Below, piece after piece: positions 39,119-48,243 of a stretch of DNA of 64,000 bases. A program made the position numbers and the translations under genes. The stretch spans positions 124,001 through 188,000 of the forward strand of contig NZ_BSSU01000011.1 in the NCBI RefSeq assembly GCF_030161415.1, in the 5' to 3' direction. This stretch comes from Thalassotalea eurytherma. GTDB lineage: Bacteria; Pseudomonadota; Gammaproteobacteria; Enterobacterales; Alteromonadaceae. The notes beneath the pieces were generated by a model. That model had not been told where the DNA came from. It made no database searches and saw nothing but the letters and a program-made list of their open reading frames with translations. How positions within the stretch are numbered: the first letter of the stretch is position 1; every line of letters begins with the position of its first letter.

Positions 39119-40803
39119 TAGGTGAGTTTCCCTTCGTGTAAATAACTACGAATTTGTTCAAAACTAATCATGCCAATAATGTTAGCTTTTTCTTGTTGAT
39201 AAATATATACGCCACCACAGCGTTCTGTTTTTAACGCTAGGTAAGCTTCTGCTAGTGTAGCTTGAGAAGAGATTGGCTTGAGTTGATAGGTATCAATTTG
39301 ACTGACGTTATTAATAACTAAATGCTGGTGCCAATAATAATGAATATGGCCTTCCTGATCTTGTTCCTGGCTAACGACATACTCTTCTAACGATGTTGTC
39401 AGTGCTTCTTGTTGTGCTGAACCACGATCCAACATCAGAACTTTCAACCGTTCCTGCATTATACCGATAACACCAATACGTTGAAGAGAAGTCTCTAACG
39501 GTGGTTTGCGATAAGGTAAGTTTTGCAAGTTTAATTGCATGATAAATATAGAACGGTTATTAAAAAATTGCCCTGAAATTAAACATGCAGTTGAAATGAC
39601 GATCATCGCAGGTACAACAACTTCTAATTGGTTCGACAATTCAACAACGGCTAATAAAGCCGCTAACGGAGCATTTAAGGTTGCCGCCATAAACCCCGCC
39701 ATACCCATCAGTGCCATGTCATTTGCTACGTTTGGTATATCAATAAATGGCCCAATAGCTATCGACATGGTAATGCCTGTTAGCGCACCAATAGCTAAAA
39801 TTGGACCTATCATCCCACCGGGTATACCAAGGCCGATGGCAAATAATGTCATTAATATTTTAGCGATCAGCAAATAGCAGATAATTTTCCACTGTTCATT
39901 AATGTCCAACCCTAAAGCAAGGGAAACTTCAGAATGTAAAGGGTCGATGGTCACAGGGGCAAATAACGCAAAAAGCCCAGTAATGATGGCGGCAAGGCCT
40001 AATCGAATGACTATTGGCCAACGTTTAAATTTATCAAGAATATAAATAAGAGAGTGATTAAAGGCTGAAGCTAATGCCCCAAGAAGAATACCGAGCAAGA
40101 CCAAATACGGAAATATTGAATGGTCGAGGGACAAGATTGAGAAAAAATCAAACTCAAGTACTGGGCCATAAACGCTACTTGTCACCATAGAGCCAATGAT
40201 TGACGCAAGCATGATCGGGATGAAAATATGAATTTTGTATTCCCGTAAAATGACCTCCATAACAAACATTACCGCCGCAATCGGGGTGTTGAAGGTTGCA
40301 GCGATAGCAGCGGCTATGCCGCTAGCACAAAGTGTTCGTATACTATTGTAAGGTAAGTTGAGCTTATTACCTACATAACTTGCACCTGCAGCACCAATAT
40401 GAACGGCAGGCCCCTCTCTACCAACAGAAAATCCAGCCGCTAAAGCAACCGCTCCGCCCCAAAACTGATTGAGTGTATTTCTAAAGGGAATAACACCGTA
40501 AGCTATCTTTAAACGGTGCAGAACAAAGGGAATACCAGAACGAATATATTGATACCCTGTTAGCCAAGACATAGCTAAAATCAGTGAAACACCTGCAATA
40601 GGGATTAAAAAACGACTTAGTGCATCAAAGCTGATATACTGGCCAACTTGATACTTAAAAAGCTCCTCTAGGCCATCAATAGTCAGAGTAAAAAGTATAA
40701 TTAGTAGCGCAGCAAAAAAGCCGCCAAATATGGCAAGTAAACATAGTTGCCATGAAGTTTGCGGTAAAGCTAAACGTTTTTTAAAAGCGCTAACAGGTTT
40801 CAT
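39118..40803 (-). CDS. CLC-family chloride channel/antiporter with C-terminal CBS region
   Basis: Inner-membrane chloride channel or H+/Cl- exchanger. Selectivity motifs are SGIP in RSGIPFVLHRLK (near residue 85), the gating Glu in GREGPAVHIGAAGA (near residue 130), and GIPGGMIGPILAIGALTG. A Glu in FVMEVILREYK matches the internal proton Glu of exchangers, so exchange is more likely than a simple channel. Residues after about 450 include one CBS-like unit (CGGVYIYQQEKANIIGMISFEQI). 561 aa. Coupled to hemJ by a one-base overlap. Confidence 0.9.
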   Translation of the reverse strand: MKPVSAFKKRLALPQTSWQLCLLAIFGGFFAALLIILFTLTIDGLEELFKYQVGQYISFDALSRFLIPIAGVSLILAMSWLTGYQYIRSGIPFVLHRLKIAYGVIPFRNTLNQFWGGAVALAAGFSVGREGPAVHIGAAGASYVGNKLNLPYNSIRTLCASGIAAAIAATFNTPIAAVMFVMEVILREYKIHIFIPIMLASIIGSMVTSSVYGPVLEFDFFSILSLDHSIFPYLVLLGILLGALASAFNHSLIYILDKFKRWPIVIRLGLAAIITGLFALFAPVTIDPLHSEVSLALGLDINEQWKIICYLLIAKILMTLFAIGLGIPGGMIGPILAIGALTGITMSIAIGPFIDIPNVANDMALMGMAGFMAATLNAPLAALLAVVELSNQLEVVVPAMIVISTACLISGQFFNNRSIFIMQLNLQNLPYRKPPLETSLQRIGVIGIMQERLKVLMLDRGSAQQEALTTSLEEYVVSQEQDQEGHIHYYWHQHLVINNVSQIDTYQLKPISSQATLAEAYLALKTERCGGVYIYQQEKANIIGMISFEQIRSYLHEGKLT

Positions 40804-40862
40804 AGGTGTTTATTAATGCCTTGCTGTTGGCATATCGAAGTTAGTTACATAATACGTTAATA

Positions 40863-41588
40863 ATGAATTGGTTAGCAAAAATAAATCTTAGTGTTGTTGT
40901 AGAAAGGTTAGGACCATTTCGTTCGGCATTGCTTCTACTGTCGTTAATTGCAGTCAGCATCTTCAGTGGTTATCGCTTAGGTAACTACTATAATAACTAT
41001 CAAGTTAAAACCATCGAGAATCAAGCCAGTCGGTTGAATAACCTCTATCAAATTCAACAAGATCAAGCGTCTAGAATTAATACCTTGTTGGTTGAATTGG
41101 AAGTAGAAAAGCTTGCAAGCGAACAAGCGGCCACTTCACTAAGAGCGTTACAAGCAGAGCACTTTGCTATTAAAAAAGAACTCGCTTTTTATGAAAAAGT
41201 CATGGCGCCAGAAAAGCAAGCAGACGGGTTAGTGATTGATAATGTGATTATTACGCCAACACAAAGCCATAATCATTATCGTTATCAAGTTATTCTTGTT
41301 CAGCAGCAAGCCAATAAACGTTATGCAAAAGGCTACATTGAGTTGTCATTAAAAGGTAGTCAAAGCCAAAAGCCAGCACGTATTGATTTATCTAAACTTG
41401 CCAATATCGACAAAAAGCAACGGTCATTTAGCTTACAGTACTTCCAAATACTCGAAGGTGAATTTACTCTGCCAGAAGAGTTTAGTGCTGAGCAATTAGA
41501 TGTTTCAGTTATCCTTCCTAAGGGAAAATGGCAGAAATATCATAGCATTGACCAAAATTATCAATGGCAACAAATCCTTTCATTATAA
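40863..41588 (+). CDS. DUF6776-type membrane-anchored coiled-coil protein
   Basis: One membrane segment (about residues 21-40), then a long coiled coil (45-120, rich in Gln, Glu and Leu), then a beta-rich periplasmic domain (VIDNVIITPTQSHNHYRYQVILVQ to VILPKGKWQKYH). The topology and C-terminal pattern fit the DUF6776 family, which I recall as commonly lying next to erpA in Alteromonadales. Function unknown. It precedes erpA by about 115 bp, where erpA has its own promoter. Confidence 0.7.
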   Translation: MNWLAKINLSVVVERLGPFRSALLLLSLIAVSIFSGYRLGNYYNNYQVKTIENQASRLNNLYQIQQDQASRINTLLVELEVEKLASEQAATSLRALQAEHFAIKKELAFYEKVMAPEKQADGLVIDNVIITPTQSHNHYRYQVILVQQQANKRYAKGYIELSLKGSQSQKPARIDLSKLANIDKKQRSFSLQYFQILEGEFTLPEEFSAEQLDVSVILPKGKWQKYHSIDQNYQWQQILSL

Positions 41589-41639
41589 GAATAGCGTCTA
41601 AGCGGTAGCAAAATTTTACAAGCTTAATGCGACAAATAC

Positions 41640-41668
41640 TTGATTAAATTAGTCAGGTTTAAGATAAT
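41640..41668 (+). promoter_or_regulatory. Sigma-70-type promoter for erpA
   Basis: TTGATT, 17-bp spacer, GATAAT: five of six -10 positions and four of six -35 positions fit the consensus, with ideal spacing, about 35 bases before the erpA start. Confidence 0.6.
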
Positions 41669-41703
41669 TCGCCCCTAATGAATTCCTGAAGTTAAGAAAG
41701 CAG

Positions 41704-42045
41704 ATGTCAGCCACACAATTACCGATTAAATTTACTGATGCAGCCGCAAGCAAAGTCTTATCGCTGATCACTGAAGAAGAAAACCCAGAATTAAAACTGC
41801 GTGTTTACGTAACAGGTGGTGGTTGTTCAGGTTTCTCATACGGCTTTACTTTCGATGAGAAAGTTAACGACGGCGATATGACCGTTGAAAAATCAGGCGT
41901 GACACTTGTTGTCGACCCAATGAGTTTGCAATACCTTGTCGGTGGTGAGGTAGACTACACCGAAGGTTTAGAAGGTAGTCGCTTTTTAGTCACTAACCCA
42001 AATGCAACAACAACCTGTGGTTGTGGCTCTTCATTCTCTATTTAA
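41704..42045 (+). CDS. erpA: Iron-sulfur cluster insertion protein ErpA
   Basis: A-type carrier that delivers [Fe-S] clusters to enzymes of the isoprenoid path and others. The three cluster Cys are Cys41 in [11 protein letters not shown] and Cys105/Cys107 in [12 protein letters not shown]. The segment [17 protein letters not shown] is standard. 113 aa. Identified as ErpA rather than IscA or SufA by the [18 protein letters not shown]-terminus and the lack of isc/suf neighbours. Confidence 0.96.
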   Translation: MSATQLPIKFTDAAASKVLSLITEEENPELKLRVYVTGGGCSGFSYGFTFDEKVNDGDMTVEKSGVTLVVDPMSLQYLVGGEVDYTEGLEGSRFLVTNPNATTTCGCGSSFSI

Positions 42046-42066
42046 AAATATAGTTTTCAACGAGTT

Positions 42067-42095
42067 AAAAACCAGCTTGCAAGCTGGTTTTTTTG
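42067..42095 (+). terminator. Rho-independent terminator after erpA
   Basis: AAAAACCAGCTTGC-AAGCTGGTTTTTTT: a stem of about 12 bp with a very small loop and a T tail, 22 bases after the erpA stop. Transcription into the efflux operon must therefore start downstream. Confidence 0.88.
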
Positions 42096-42164
42096 TTTTT
42101 GAAGGTGGTAAAGCGCTCTAAATATTCTGTCACATTTTTATCAACTAAAATAATAAGACTTACG

Positions 42165-42170
42165 TATAAT
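42165..42170 (+). promoter_or_regulatory. Consensus -10 box upstream of the MITE
   Basis: A perfect TATAAT lies in the 106 bp between the erpA terminator and the MITE. No well-spaced -35 box accompanies it (the hexamer 17 bp upstream is CAACTA), so it is only a candidate promoter for the RND operon. Confidence 0.4.
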
Positions 42171-42197
42171 CCCCCCATTGTATAACATATAGAAAGA

Positions 42198-42465
42198 TTA
42201 GGGGCTGTTGATCTTTCCGTTTGTCACTCTGTTGCCTTGAAAAGATGAGATTCGCGGCGCTTAAAGTAATGTTTGGTTGTTCCAAATACACTTTAAGCAA
42301 CAAAGGATATCGCTTTTTCAAGACAACCCAAAGGGCTTTGCTAATTTTAAACCTAACATCGTTGAAAATCGTTAAGGTAGAACAACTACATTACTCTCTT
42401 TTCGCCTTGTTATCTGCAAAATTAGCCTAAAGCAGAGGCTAAAATGAAAGATCAACAGCCCCTAA
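42198..42465. mobile_element. MITE-like non-autonomous element with 20-bp perfect inverted ends
   Basis: The ends are perfect 20-bp inverted repeats: TTAGGGGCTGTTGATCTTTC at 42198-42217 and its complement at 42446-42465. If the terminal TA is a target duplication, as for IS630-type elements, the element is 42201-42462 with 17-bp ends. No transposase is encoded; the only ORF (42221-42430, TTG start) lacks recognisable motifs and a ribosome site. An internal hairpin, GCTTAAAGT (42259-42267) with ACTTTAAGC (42290-42298), adds to its structure. The parent insertion sequence was not identified. It ends 28 bp before the RND adaptor start codon. Confidence 0.8.
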
Positions 42466-42493
42466 CTAAATCAAGAAGATTTGAGGAGAGAAT

Positions 42494-43582
42494 ATGAGTG
42501 GTTTATCTCGAAGTCGCCAATGGATAGAAAAAAGACCTTACATGCTTGCGGCATTGATAGTACTCATTTTAATTGTTTGGATGCTATCAGGCACATCAAG
42601 TAAGCCGGTAGAGACTGAACAAGCAGCGTCTGTTACAGAAGTCACGCCGAAAGTAAAAGTTAAACGCTTTGATGCCGAATTTGTTGATAATACGGTTGAA
42701 TTATACGGGCGAACTGAACCAGATCGTGTGACCACCGTTAAAGCAGAAGTGGCTGGAAGAATTGTCAAAGTGCACGCCAAGCGCGGTGCTAATGTAACTA
42801 AAGGTCAAATTCTGGCAACGATTGATATTAAAGACTTAGAAAGCCAATTAGTGCGCTCAAAGGCTTTATTAGCGCAACGTGAATTAAATTATCAAGGTGT
42901 TGAGTCGCTTCATCAAGACGGCTATCAAGGTAAGGTTCAGTTAAGTACGGCAACCGCTGAATTAGAAGATGTTAAATCGCAAATTAAATCATTAGAGATA
43001 GCGATCGCAAATACTCAAGTGGTTGCTCCTTTTGATGGCGTGTTAAATACCCGTTATGTTGAGGAAGGTGATTATGTAAAAGTCGGCGATAAAATTGCGA
43101 TGATTGCTGATCTTCAACCCATTGTGATTACTGGTTATGCAACAGAACACCAAATCAGCCAACTTAATGTTGGTCAAAAGGCCTTTATTGAGCTGTTGAA
43201 CCAGCAATCTACACAAGGGCAAATTCGTTATATTGCTAGTGTAGCCGATGAAAAAACTAACACATTTAAAGTTGAAGTTTCCGTCAATAATGAAAATCAG
43301 CAATGGCGAGCAGGGCAATCAGGTACCTTAAATATTGCGCTGAATAAAACACCAGCGATTAAAGTTTCACCAGCTCTTTTGGCGTTAGATGAACAAGGCA
43401 ATATTGGTATTAAAACTGTTGATAATAATCATGTGGTTTTTACTGAAATTGACATCGTTAAAAGTGAAAACGACGGTATTTGGTTGGGTGGTCTTGGTGA
43501 AAATGCCGATATTATTATTCTAGGACAAGGCTTTGTACGTGATGGTGACAAAGTAGATCCTGTCATGGATGAAAGCGAGTAA
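42494..43582 (+). CDS. RND efflux periplasmic adaptor (membrane fusion protein)
   Basis: Adaptor linking an RND pump to an outer-membrane channel. N-terminal membrane anchor (about residues 17-33, MLAALIVLILIVWML). The biotinyl-lipoyl halves are VTTVKAEVAGRIVKVHAKRGANVTKGQ and VVAPFDGVLNTRYVEEGDYVKVG, separated by an alpha-hairpin. The beta-barrel part has FIELLNQQSTQGQIRYIASVADEKTNTFKVE. 362 aa. Strong ribosome site GAGGAGAG. The pump gene follows within 5 bases. No outer-membrane channel or regulator gene is adjacent. Substrate unknown. Confidence 0.92.
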   Translation: MSGLSRSRQWIEKRPYMLAALIVLILIVWMLSGTSSKPVETEQAASVTEVTPKVKVKRFDAEFVDNTVELYGRTEPDRVTTVKAEVAGRIVKVHAKRGANVTKGQILATIDIKDLESQLVRSKALLAQRELNYQGVESLHQDGYQGKVQLSTATAELEDVKSQIKSLEIAIANTQVVAPFDGVLNTRYVEEGDYVKVGDKIAMIADLQPIVITGYATEHQISQLNVGQKAFIELLNQQSTQGQIRYIASVADEKTNTFKVEVSVNNENQQWRAGQSGTLNIALNKTPAIKVSPALLALDEQGNIGIKTVDNNHVVFTEIDIVKSENDGIWLGGLGENADIIILGQGFVRDGDKVDPVMDESE

Positions 43583-43586
43583 CAAT

Positions 43587-46500
43587 ATGCTATCGATTAT
43601 AGAAGGCGCATTGTCACGCACACGTTCAGTGTTGATGATTTTTGTTTTGTTAATCATCTCTGGTGCAATAACTTATGCCAACATAGCAAAAGAATCTAAC
43701 CCTGATATTACTATTCCAACCATTTATGTTTCTATGATTCATGATGGTATCTCCCCTGAAGATGCTGAACGCATGCTCGTTCGCCCAATGGAGAATGAAC
43801 TTAAATCTATTGCCGGCATTAAGGAGATGAAATCTAATGCAGGCGAAGGTCATGCATCTGTCACGTTGGAATTTGTTGCAGGTTTTAATCCAAAAGAAGC
43901 ACTTGCTGATGTGCGAGACAAAGTTACCTTAGCAAAAGCTAAACTTCCGTCTGAAACCGAAGAGCCTGAAGTTCATGAAGTAACTATGGCTAACCAACAA
44001 CCAGCAATAACAGTGATCTTATCAGGGCCAGTTACTGAGCGTGGCTTAGTAACATTAGCTCGAAACCTGCGCGACACCCTTGAGTCTCTTGAAGAAATAC
44101 TTGAAGTTGATATCGGCGGTGATCGTGAAGATATGGTGGAGATTATTGTTGATCCACTTTTGATGGAAAGTTATGGCCTAGATTCATCTGATATTTATAA
44201 CTTAGTAGAACGCAATAACCGATTGGTACCTGCAGGTACAATGGACACAGGCAAAGGGCGATTTGCTATCAAAGTACCATCTATTTTCGAAACAGTGCAA
44301 GATCTACTTGATTTACCCATTAAAGTTGATGGCGATCGAATCATTACGTTTGCCGACGTCTCAAAAGTGCGTCGTGCTTACAAAGACCCAACATCATTTG
44401 CCCGTTTAGATGGTCACCGTTCAGTCGCTATAGAAGTGAAAAAACGCCCTGGTGAAAACATTATTCATACCGTTGATAAAGTGAAGGCGATTACTGAACA
44501 GGCAAAGCAAAAATGGCCGTCGCAAGTAGCGGTAACTTATGTGGGTGATCAATCTGAAGAAGTAAAAGAAACATTAAACGACCTGCAAAACAATGTATTT
44601 TCTGCGGTACTGTTGGTGGTTATTGTTGTAATCGCTGCACTTGGTGTTCGAAGTGCGATGTTGGTTGGCTTTGCGATTCCAGGCGCATTTCTTACCGGCA
44701 TTTTAGTGATCGCAATTTCAGGTTTAACAATTAACATTGTCGTGCTGTTTGGTTTGATTATGGCGGTAGGCATGCTGGTTGACGGTGCTATCGTTGTAAC
44801 TGAATTTGCTGATAGGCAAATGAGTGAAGGTATCCCGCGCAAACAAGCCTACAAGATGGCATCAAAGCGCATGGCTTGGCCTATTATTGCATCAACAGCG
44901 ACTACGTTAGCAGCCTTTGCTCCGTTAATGTTTTGGCCGGGTATGATGGGTGAGTTTATGAAATACTTACCATTTACGCTGATTGCAGTGTTAACTGCAT
45001 CACTTGCTATGGCACTTATTTTTGTCCCTGCTATTGGTACTGTTTTTGGTAAACCTCGCGTGGTCTCGAAAGAAGAAAAAGCGCAAATGATTCAGGCTGA
45101 AGAAGGTGATATTCGAACGCTAAAAGGCTTTACCGGTAAATACGTGAATCTCTTAATGAAAGCGGTTGAACGACCTAAAACGGTAGTACTTTCAACTGTC
45201 GCAATCGCTATTTTGGTGATGTTTGCTTACGGGAAAAGCGGGCTAGGTGTTGTCTTTTTCCCTGACGTTGAGCCAAATAGTGCGACTATGGTAGTACGTT
45301 CTCATGGTGATTTATCGATGCGTGAAAAAGATGACATCATGAAAATTATTGAACAGCGTATCTTGCCGATTAGCGATATTGAAACCCTCTATACGCGAAC
45401 CGGCGGTAACGATCAAATTGGTAGTTTTCAGGTTAATTTTGAGAATTGGCAAGAACGCCGTCCTGCCGATGAAGTTATTGCTGATATTCACGAGCGTACT
45501 AAAGATCTTGCGGGTATCGAGATTGAAGCACGTAAAAATAGCCCCGGACCACAAAGTGGTAAAGACTTGATCATTGAGCTAAGTTCTCGTTTTCCTGATC
45601 GTTTAGATGAAACTGTTAAAACGATTAGAAATGCGCTAATTGTTAACGGTAATTTTACCGATATTGAAGATTCAGCCTCTAAGCCAGGTATTGAATGGCA
45701 GCTTAAAATTGACCGTGCAAAAGCAGCGACCTTTGGTGCTGATGCTACCTTAGTTGGCTCAACGGTGCAGCTCGTGACTAATGGGCTGAAACTTGGTGAA
45801 TACCGACCAGACGACGTTGATGACGAACTCGACATTCGTGTTCGTTTCCCTGAAGAGAAGCGTCATTTAGGGCGCTTAGACGAAATACGCGTTAAAACCG
45901 CTGCTGGTTTAGTTCCTGTTACTGGGTTTGTAGAACGTTCTGCTGCTACGAAAGTTGATACCATTCGCCGCGTTGATTCAAAACGTGTTGTTTCTGTAAA
46001 GGCAAACTTAGTTACTGGAGCGCAATTAGTAAAAGAATTGCCAAAATTAAAGGCTCAGTTTCCCGATCTGAAAATTGATCCAAGTGTCGATATTGTCATT
46101 AAAGGTCAGAACGAAGATCAACAAGAATCTCAAGACTTCTTAATCAATGCCTTTGGTGTTGCGCTATTTGTTATGGCGATTATTTTAGTGACTCAATTTA
46201 ATAGCTTTTACCAAGCCTTCTTAATATTAAGTGCCGTGGTATTTTCGACGGTAGGTGTATTTCTAGCCCTTATGATCGTGCAACGTCCGTTTGGCGTGGT
46301 GATGGGGGGAATTGGGGTAATTTCATTGGCGGGTATCGTCGTAAACAACAATATCGTGTTAATCGATACTTACAACGTGTTGCGTGCTCAAGGCTATAAA
46401 GTTGTCGATGCGATATTGCGTACTGGTGCGCAACGCCTGCGTCCTGTCTTATTAACCACGGTAACCACCATATTAGGCTTGTTACCTATGGTTTTACAGG

Positions 46501-46727
46501 TTAATTTAGACTTCTTTAATCGTACGGCGGTTATTGGTGCACCATCCACACAATGGTGGGCTCAATTAGCGACAGCCGTCGCAGGTGGACTTGCTTTTGC
46601 AACAATTCTGACCTTGGTGATAACACCCTGTATGTTAGCGTTGAAAGATGTAAGAAAAGAGACGTTAAACAAAGCGCCTGTGTTAAAAAGAGTCGATCAA
46701 TCCGAAACAATAAATGAAGTCGCTTAA
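43587..46727 (+). CDS. RND efflux pump inner-membrane permease
   Basis: Proton-driven efflux transporter of about 1046 residues with 12 membrane segments and two large periplasmic loops. N-terminal ESNPDITIPTIYVSMIHDGISPEDAERMLVRPMEN is typical of a marine HAE-1-like group. The TM4 relay motif is GMLVDGAIVVTEF, with one Asp where AcrB has two. The C-terminal half has GGIGVISLAGIVVNNNIVLIDTYN and LRPVLLTTVTTILGLLPM. Start: ATG 43587, 4 bases after the adaptor stop; an ATG at 43569 would overlap the adaptor by 14 bases and cannot be excluded. Substrate unknown. Confidence 0.92.
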   Translation: MLSIIEGALSRTRSVLMIFVLLIISGAITYANIAKESNPDITIPTIYVSMIHDGISPEDAERMLVRPMENELKSIAGIKEMKSNAGEGHASVTLEFVAGFNPKEALADVRDKVTLAKAKLPSETEEPEVHEVTMANQQPAITVILSGPVTERGLVTLARNLRDTLESLEEILEVDIGGDREDMVEIIVDPLLMESYGLDSSDIYNLVERNNRLVPAGTMDTGKGRFAIKVPSIFETVQDLLDLPIKVDGDRIITFADVSKVRRAYKDPTSFARLDGHRSVAIEVKKRPGENIIHTVDKVKAITEQAKQKWPSQVAVTYVGDQSEEVKETLNDLQNNVFSAVLLVVIVVIAALGVRSAMLVGFAIPGAFLTGILVIAISGLTINIVVLFGLIMAVGMLVDGAIVVTEFADRQMSEGIPRKQAYKMASKRMAWPIIASTATTLAAFAPLMFWPGMMGEFMKYLPFTLIAVLTASLAMALIFVPAIGTVFGKPRVVSKEEKAQMIQAEEGDIRTLKGFTGKYVNLLMKAVERPKTVVLSTVAIAILVMFAYGKSGLGVVFFPDVEPNSATMVVRSHGDLSMREKDDIMKIIEQRILPISDIETLYTRTGGNDQIGSFQVNFENWQERRPADEVIADIHERTKDLAGIEIEARKNSPGPQSGKDLIIELSSRFPDRLDETVKTIRNALIVNGNFTDIEDSASKPGIEWQLKIDRAKAATFGADATLVGSTVQLVTNGLKLGEYRPDDVDDELDIRVRFPEEKRHLGRLDEIRVKTAAGLVPVTGFVERSAATKVDTIRRVDSKRVVSVKANLVTGAQLVKELPKLKAQFPDLKIDPSVDIVIKGQNEDQQESQDFLINAFGVALFVMAIILVTQFNSFYQAFLILSAVVFSTVGVFLALMIVQRPFGVVMGGIGVISLAGIVVNNNIVLIDTYNVLRAQGYKVVDAILRTGAQRLRPVLLTTVTTILGLLPMVLQVNLDFFNRTAVIGAPSTQWWAQLATAVAGGLAFATILTLVITPCMLALKDVRKETLNKAPVLKRVDQSETINEVA

Positions 46728-46737
46728 GCGACACGTA

Positions 46738-48171
46738 ATGGAGTATATTTTGTTGAAATCAAACCCTCTTGCTAGGCTGACAAAGATTTTAAGCCTAAGT
46801 GGCGCTGTGTTAACGAGTGTCATGTTTTCGTCAGCAGCAATGGCAATAACAGAGCAAGATAAAGCTGTTTTAGAGCAGTTAAAGCAATCAAGCTTGAAGT
46901 CAGATTTGTCCTATCAGTTAATTGAATCGCTAACCACTGAAGTAGGTAATCGCCTAATGGGCACAGAAGGTGACAAGCGCTCAATTGATTGGGCAGTAAA
47001 AAAAATGAAAGCCTTAGGGTTTGACAAAGTATGGACAGAAGAAGTTAAAGGTACCTACTGGCAACGTGGTCATGCTCATGCAGAAATTGTATCTCCTTAC
47101 CCTCATCATGTTGTTGTGTTGGCGCTAGGTGGCAGTGTTAGTACACCTAAAGGTGGCTTAGAAGCTGAAGTTGTTCATTTTGAAACATTAGCTGATTTAA
47201 AAGCCGCGCCAGACAACAGCTTAGACGGTAAAATTGCGTTTGTTTCATATCGTATGACTAAACATATTGATGGTAAGGGTTATGGCCCAGCTGTTGGCAC
47301 TCGTGTTACCGGCGCTAGCGTTGCAGCGCAAAAAGGTGCATCAGCGTTAGTGATGCGCTCTGTTGGTACAGATAACAATCGTACGGCACATACAGGTGTA
47401 ATGCGCTACCAAGAAGGTATCAAAAAAATACCGGCTGTTGCGCTATCAAATCCTGATGCAGACTTACTTGTGAATCAATTGAAACGTCAGCATCCTGTCA
47501 CCTTTAAACTGTCAGTAGATACCATTACTCACCATGATCAATCGGCAGTTTCTGCCAATGTAATTGGTGAAATTACTGGCAGTGAATTGCCTGATGAAAT
47601 CGTGGCTATCGGTGCTCATCTAGATAGCTGGGATGTTGGCACAGGCGCTTTAGATGATGGTTTAGGGATTGGCATGACAATGGCTGCTGCTGCGCAAATC
47701 GCACAGTTAGAACAGCGTCCTAAACGTACTATCCGCGTTATTTTATTTGCAGCAGAAGAAGTGGGCTTGTTAGGTGCAAAAGAGTACTTAGTTAAACGCA
47801 ATGATGATGTGAGTAACCATGTATTAGGTGCAGAATGGGATTTCGGCATGGGCCCTATTTATAAAATGACACCAGGTGTTGGTGCTGATGCATTAAACTC
47901 AATTCGCGAGTTTGCCCAAGTTATTGCGCCATTAGGTGTTGCATTATCGCCGAGAAACGACGGCGTTGCTCAGTCAGATATGAGTTTGTTAACTAAAGCA
48001 GGTATGCCAAGTGTAAACTTTGCACCAGATGGTACTGATTACTTTGATTATCACCATACTGAAAATGATACTTTAGATAAGGTAAACCCTGACGACCTAA
48101 AAATAAATACAACAATTTATACGTTGTTTGCCTACTATGCTGCACAAGCGCCAGTAGATTTTAGAAAATAG
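46738..48171 (+). CDS. Exported M28-family aminopeptidase with PA insert
   Basis: Zinc aminopeptidase secreted to the periplasm or beyond. A signal peptide ends near SSAAMA. Zinc ligands and catalytic residues: GAHLDSWDVGTGALDDG (His, Asp), FAAEEVGLLGAKEYL (catalytic Glu-Glu), AEWDFG (Asp) and YHHTENDTLDKV (His). A PA (protease-associated) domain lies at about 140-260. Start is uncertain: ATG 46738; TTG 46753 (GGAG nine bases upstream) gives a better-shaped signal peptide; ATG 46714 overlaps the RND gene. It lies 10 bases after the pump stop and may be cotranscribed, without an obvious functional link. Confidence 0.9.
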   Translation: MEYILLKSNPLARLTKILSLSGAVLTSVMFSSAAMAITEQDKAVLEQLKQSSLKSDLSYQLIESLTTEVGNRLMGTEGDKRSIDWAVKKMKALGFDKVWTEEVKGTYWQRGHAHAEIVSPYPHHVVVLALGGSVSTPKGGLEAEVVHFETLADLKAAPDNSLDGKIAFVSYRMTKHIDGKGYGPAVGTRVTGASVAAQKGASALVMRSVGTDNNRTAHTGVMRYQEGIKKIPAVALSNPDADLLVNQLKRQHPVTFKLSVDTITHHDQSAVSANVIGEITGSELPDEIVAIGAHLDSWDVGTGALDDGLGIGMTMAAAAQIAQLEQRPKRTIRVILFAAEEVGLLGAKEYLVKRNDDVSNHVLGAEWDFGMGPIYKMTPGVGADALNSIREFAQVIAPLGVALSPRNDGVAQSDMSLLTKAGMPSVNFAPDGTDYFDYHHTENDTLDKVNPDDLKINTTIYTLFAYYAAQAPVDFRK

Positions 48172-48186
48172 TCAGCATAATAAAGT

Positions 48187-48224
48187 AAAGGGGCAATGTA
48201 TTTGTTACGTTGCCCCTTTTTTAT
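48187..48224. terminator. Bidirectional terminator
   Basis: AAAGGGGCAA, a 13-base loop, then TTGCCCCTTTTTT: a 10-bp stem between the M28 stop and the stop of the HD-GYP gene. Confidence 0.88.
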
Positions 48225-48243
48225 GTCACTTTTAAAAGTTGAT

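Noticed and set aside
42221-42430. 69-codon ORF inside the MITE
   Set aside because: TTG start, no ribosome site, no transposase motif, and it lies wholly within the inverted-repeat element.
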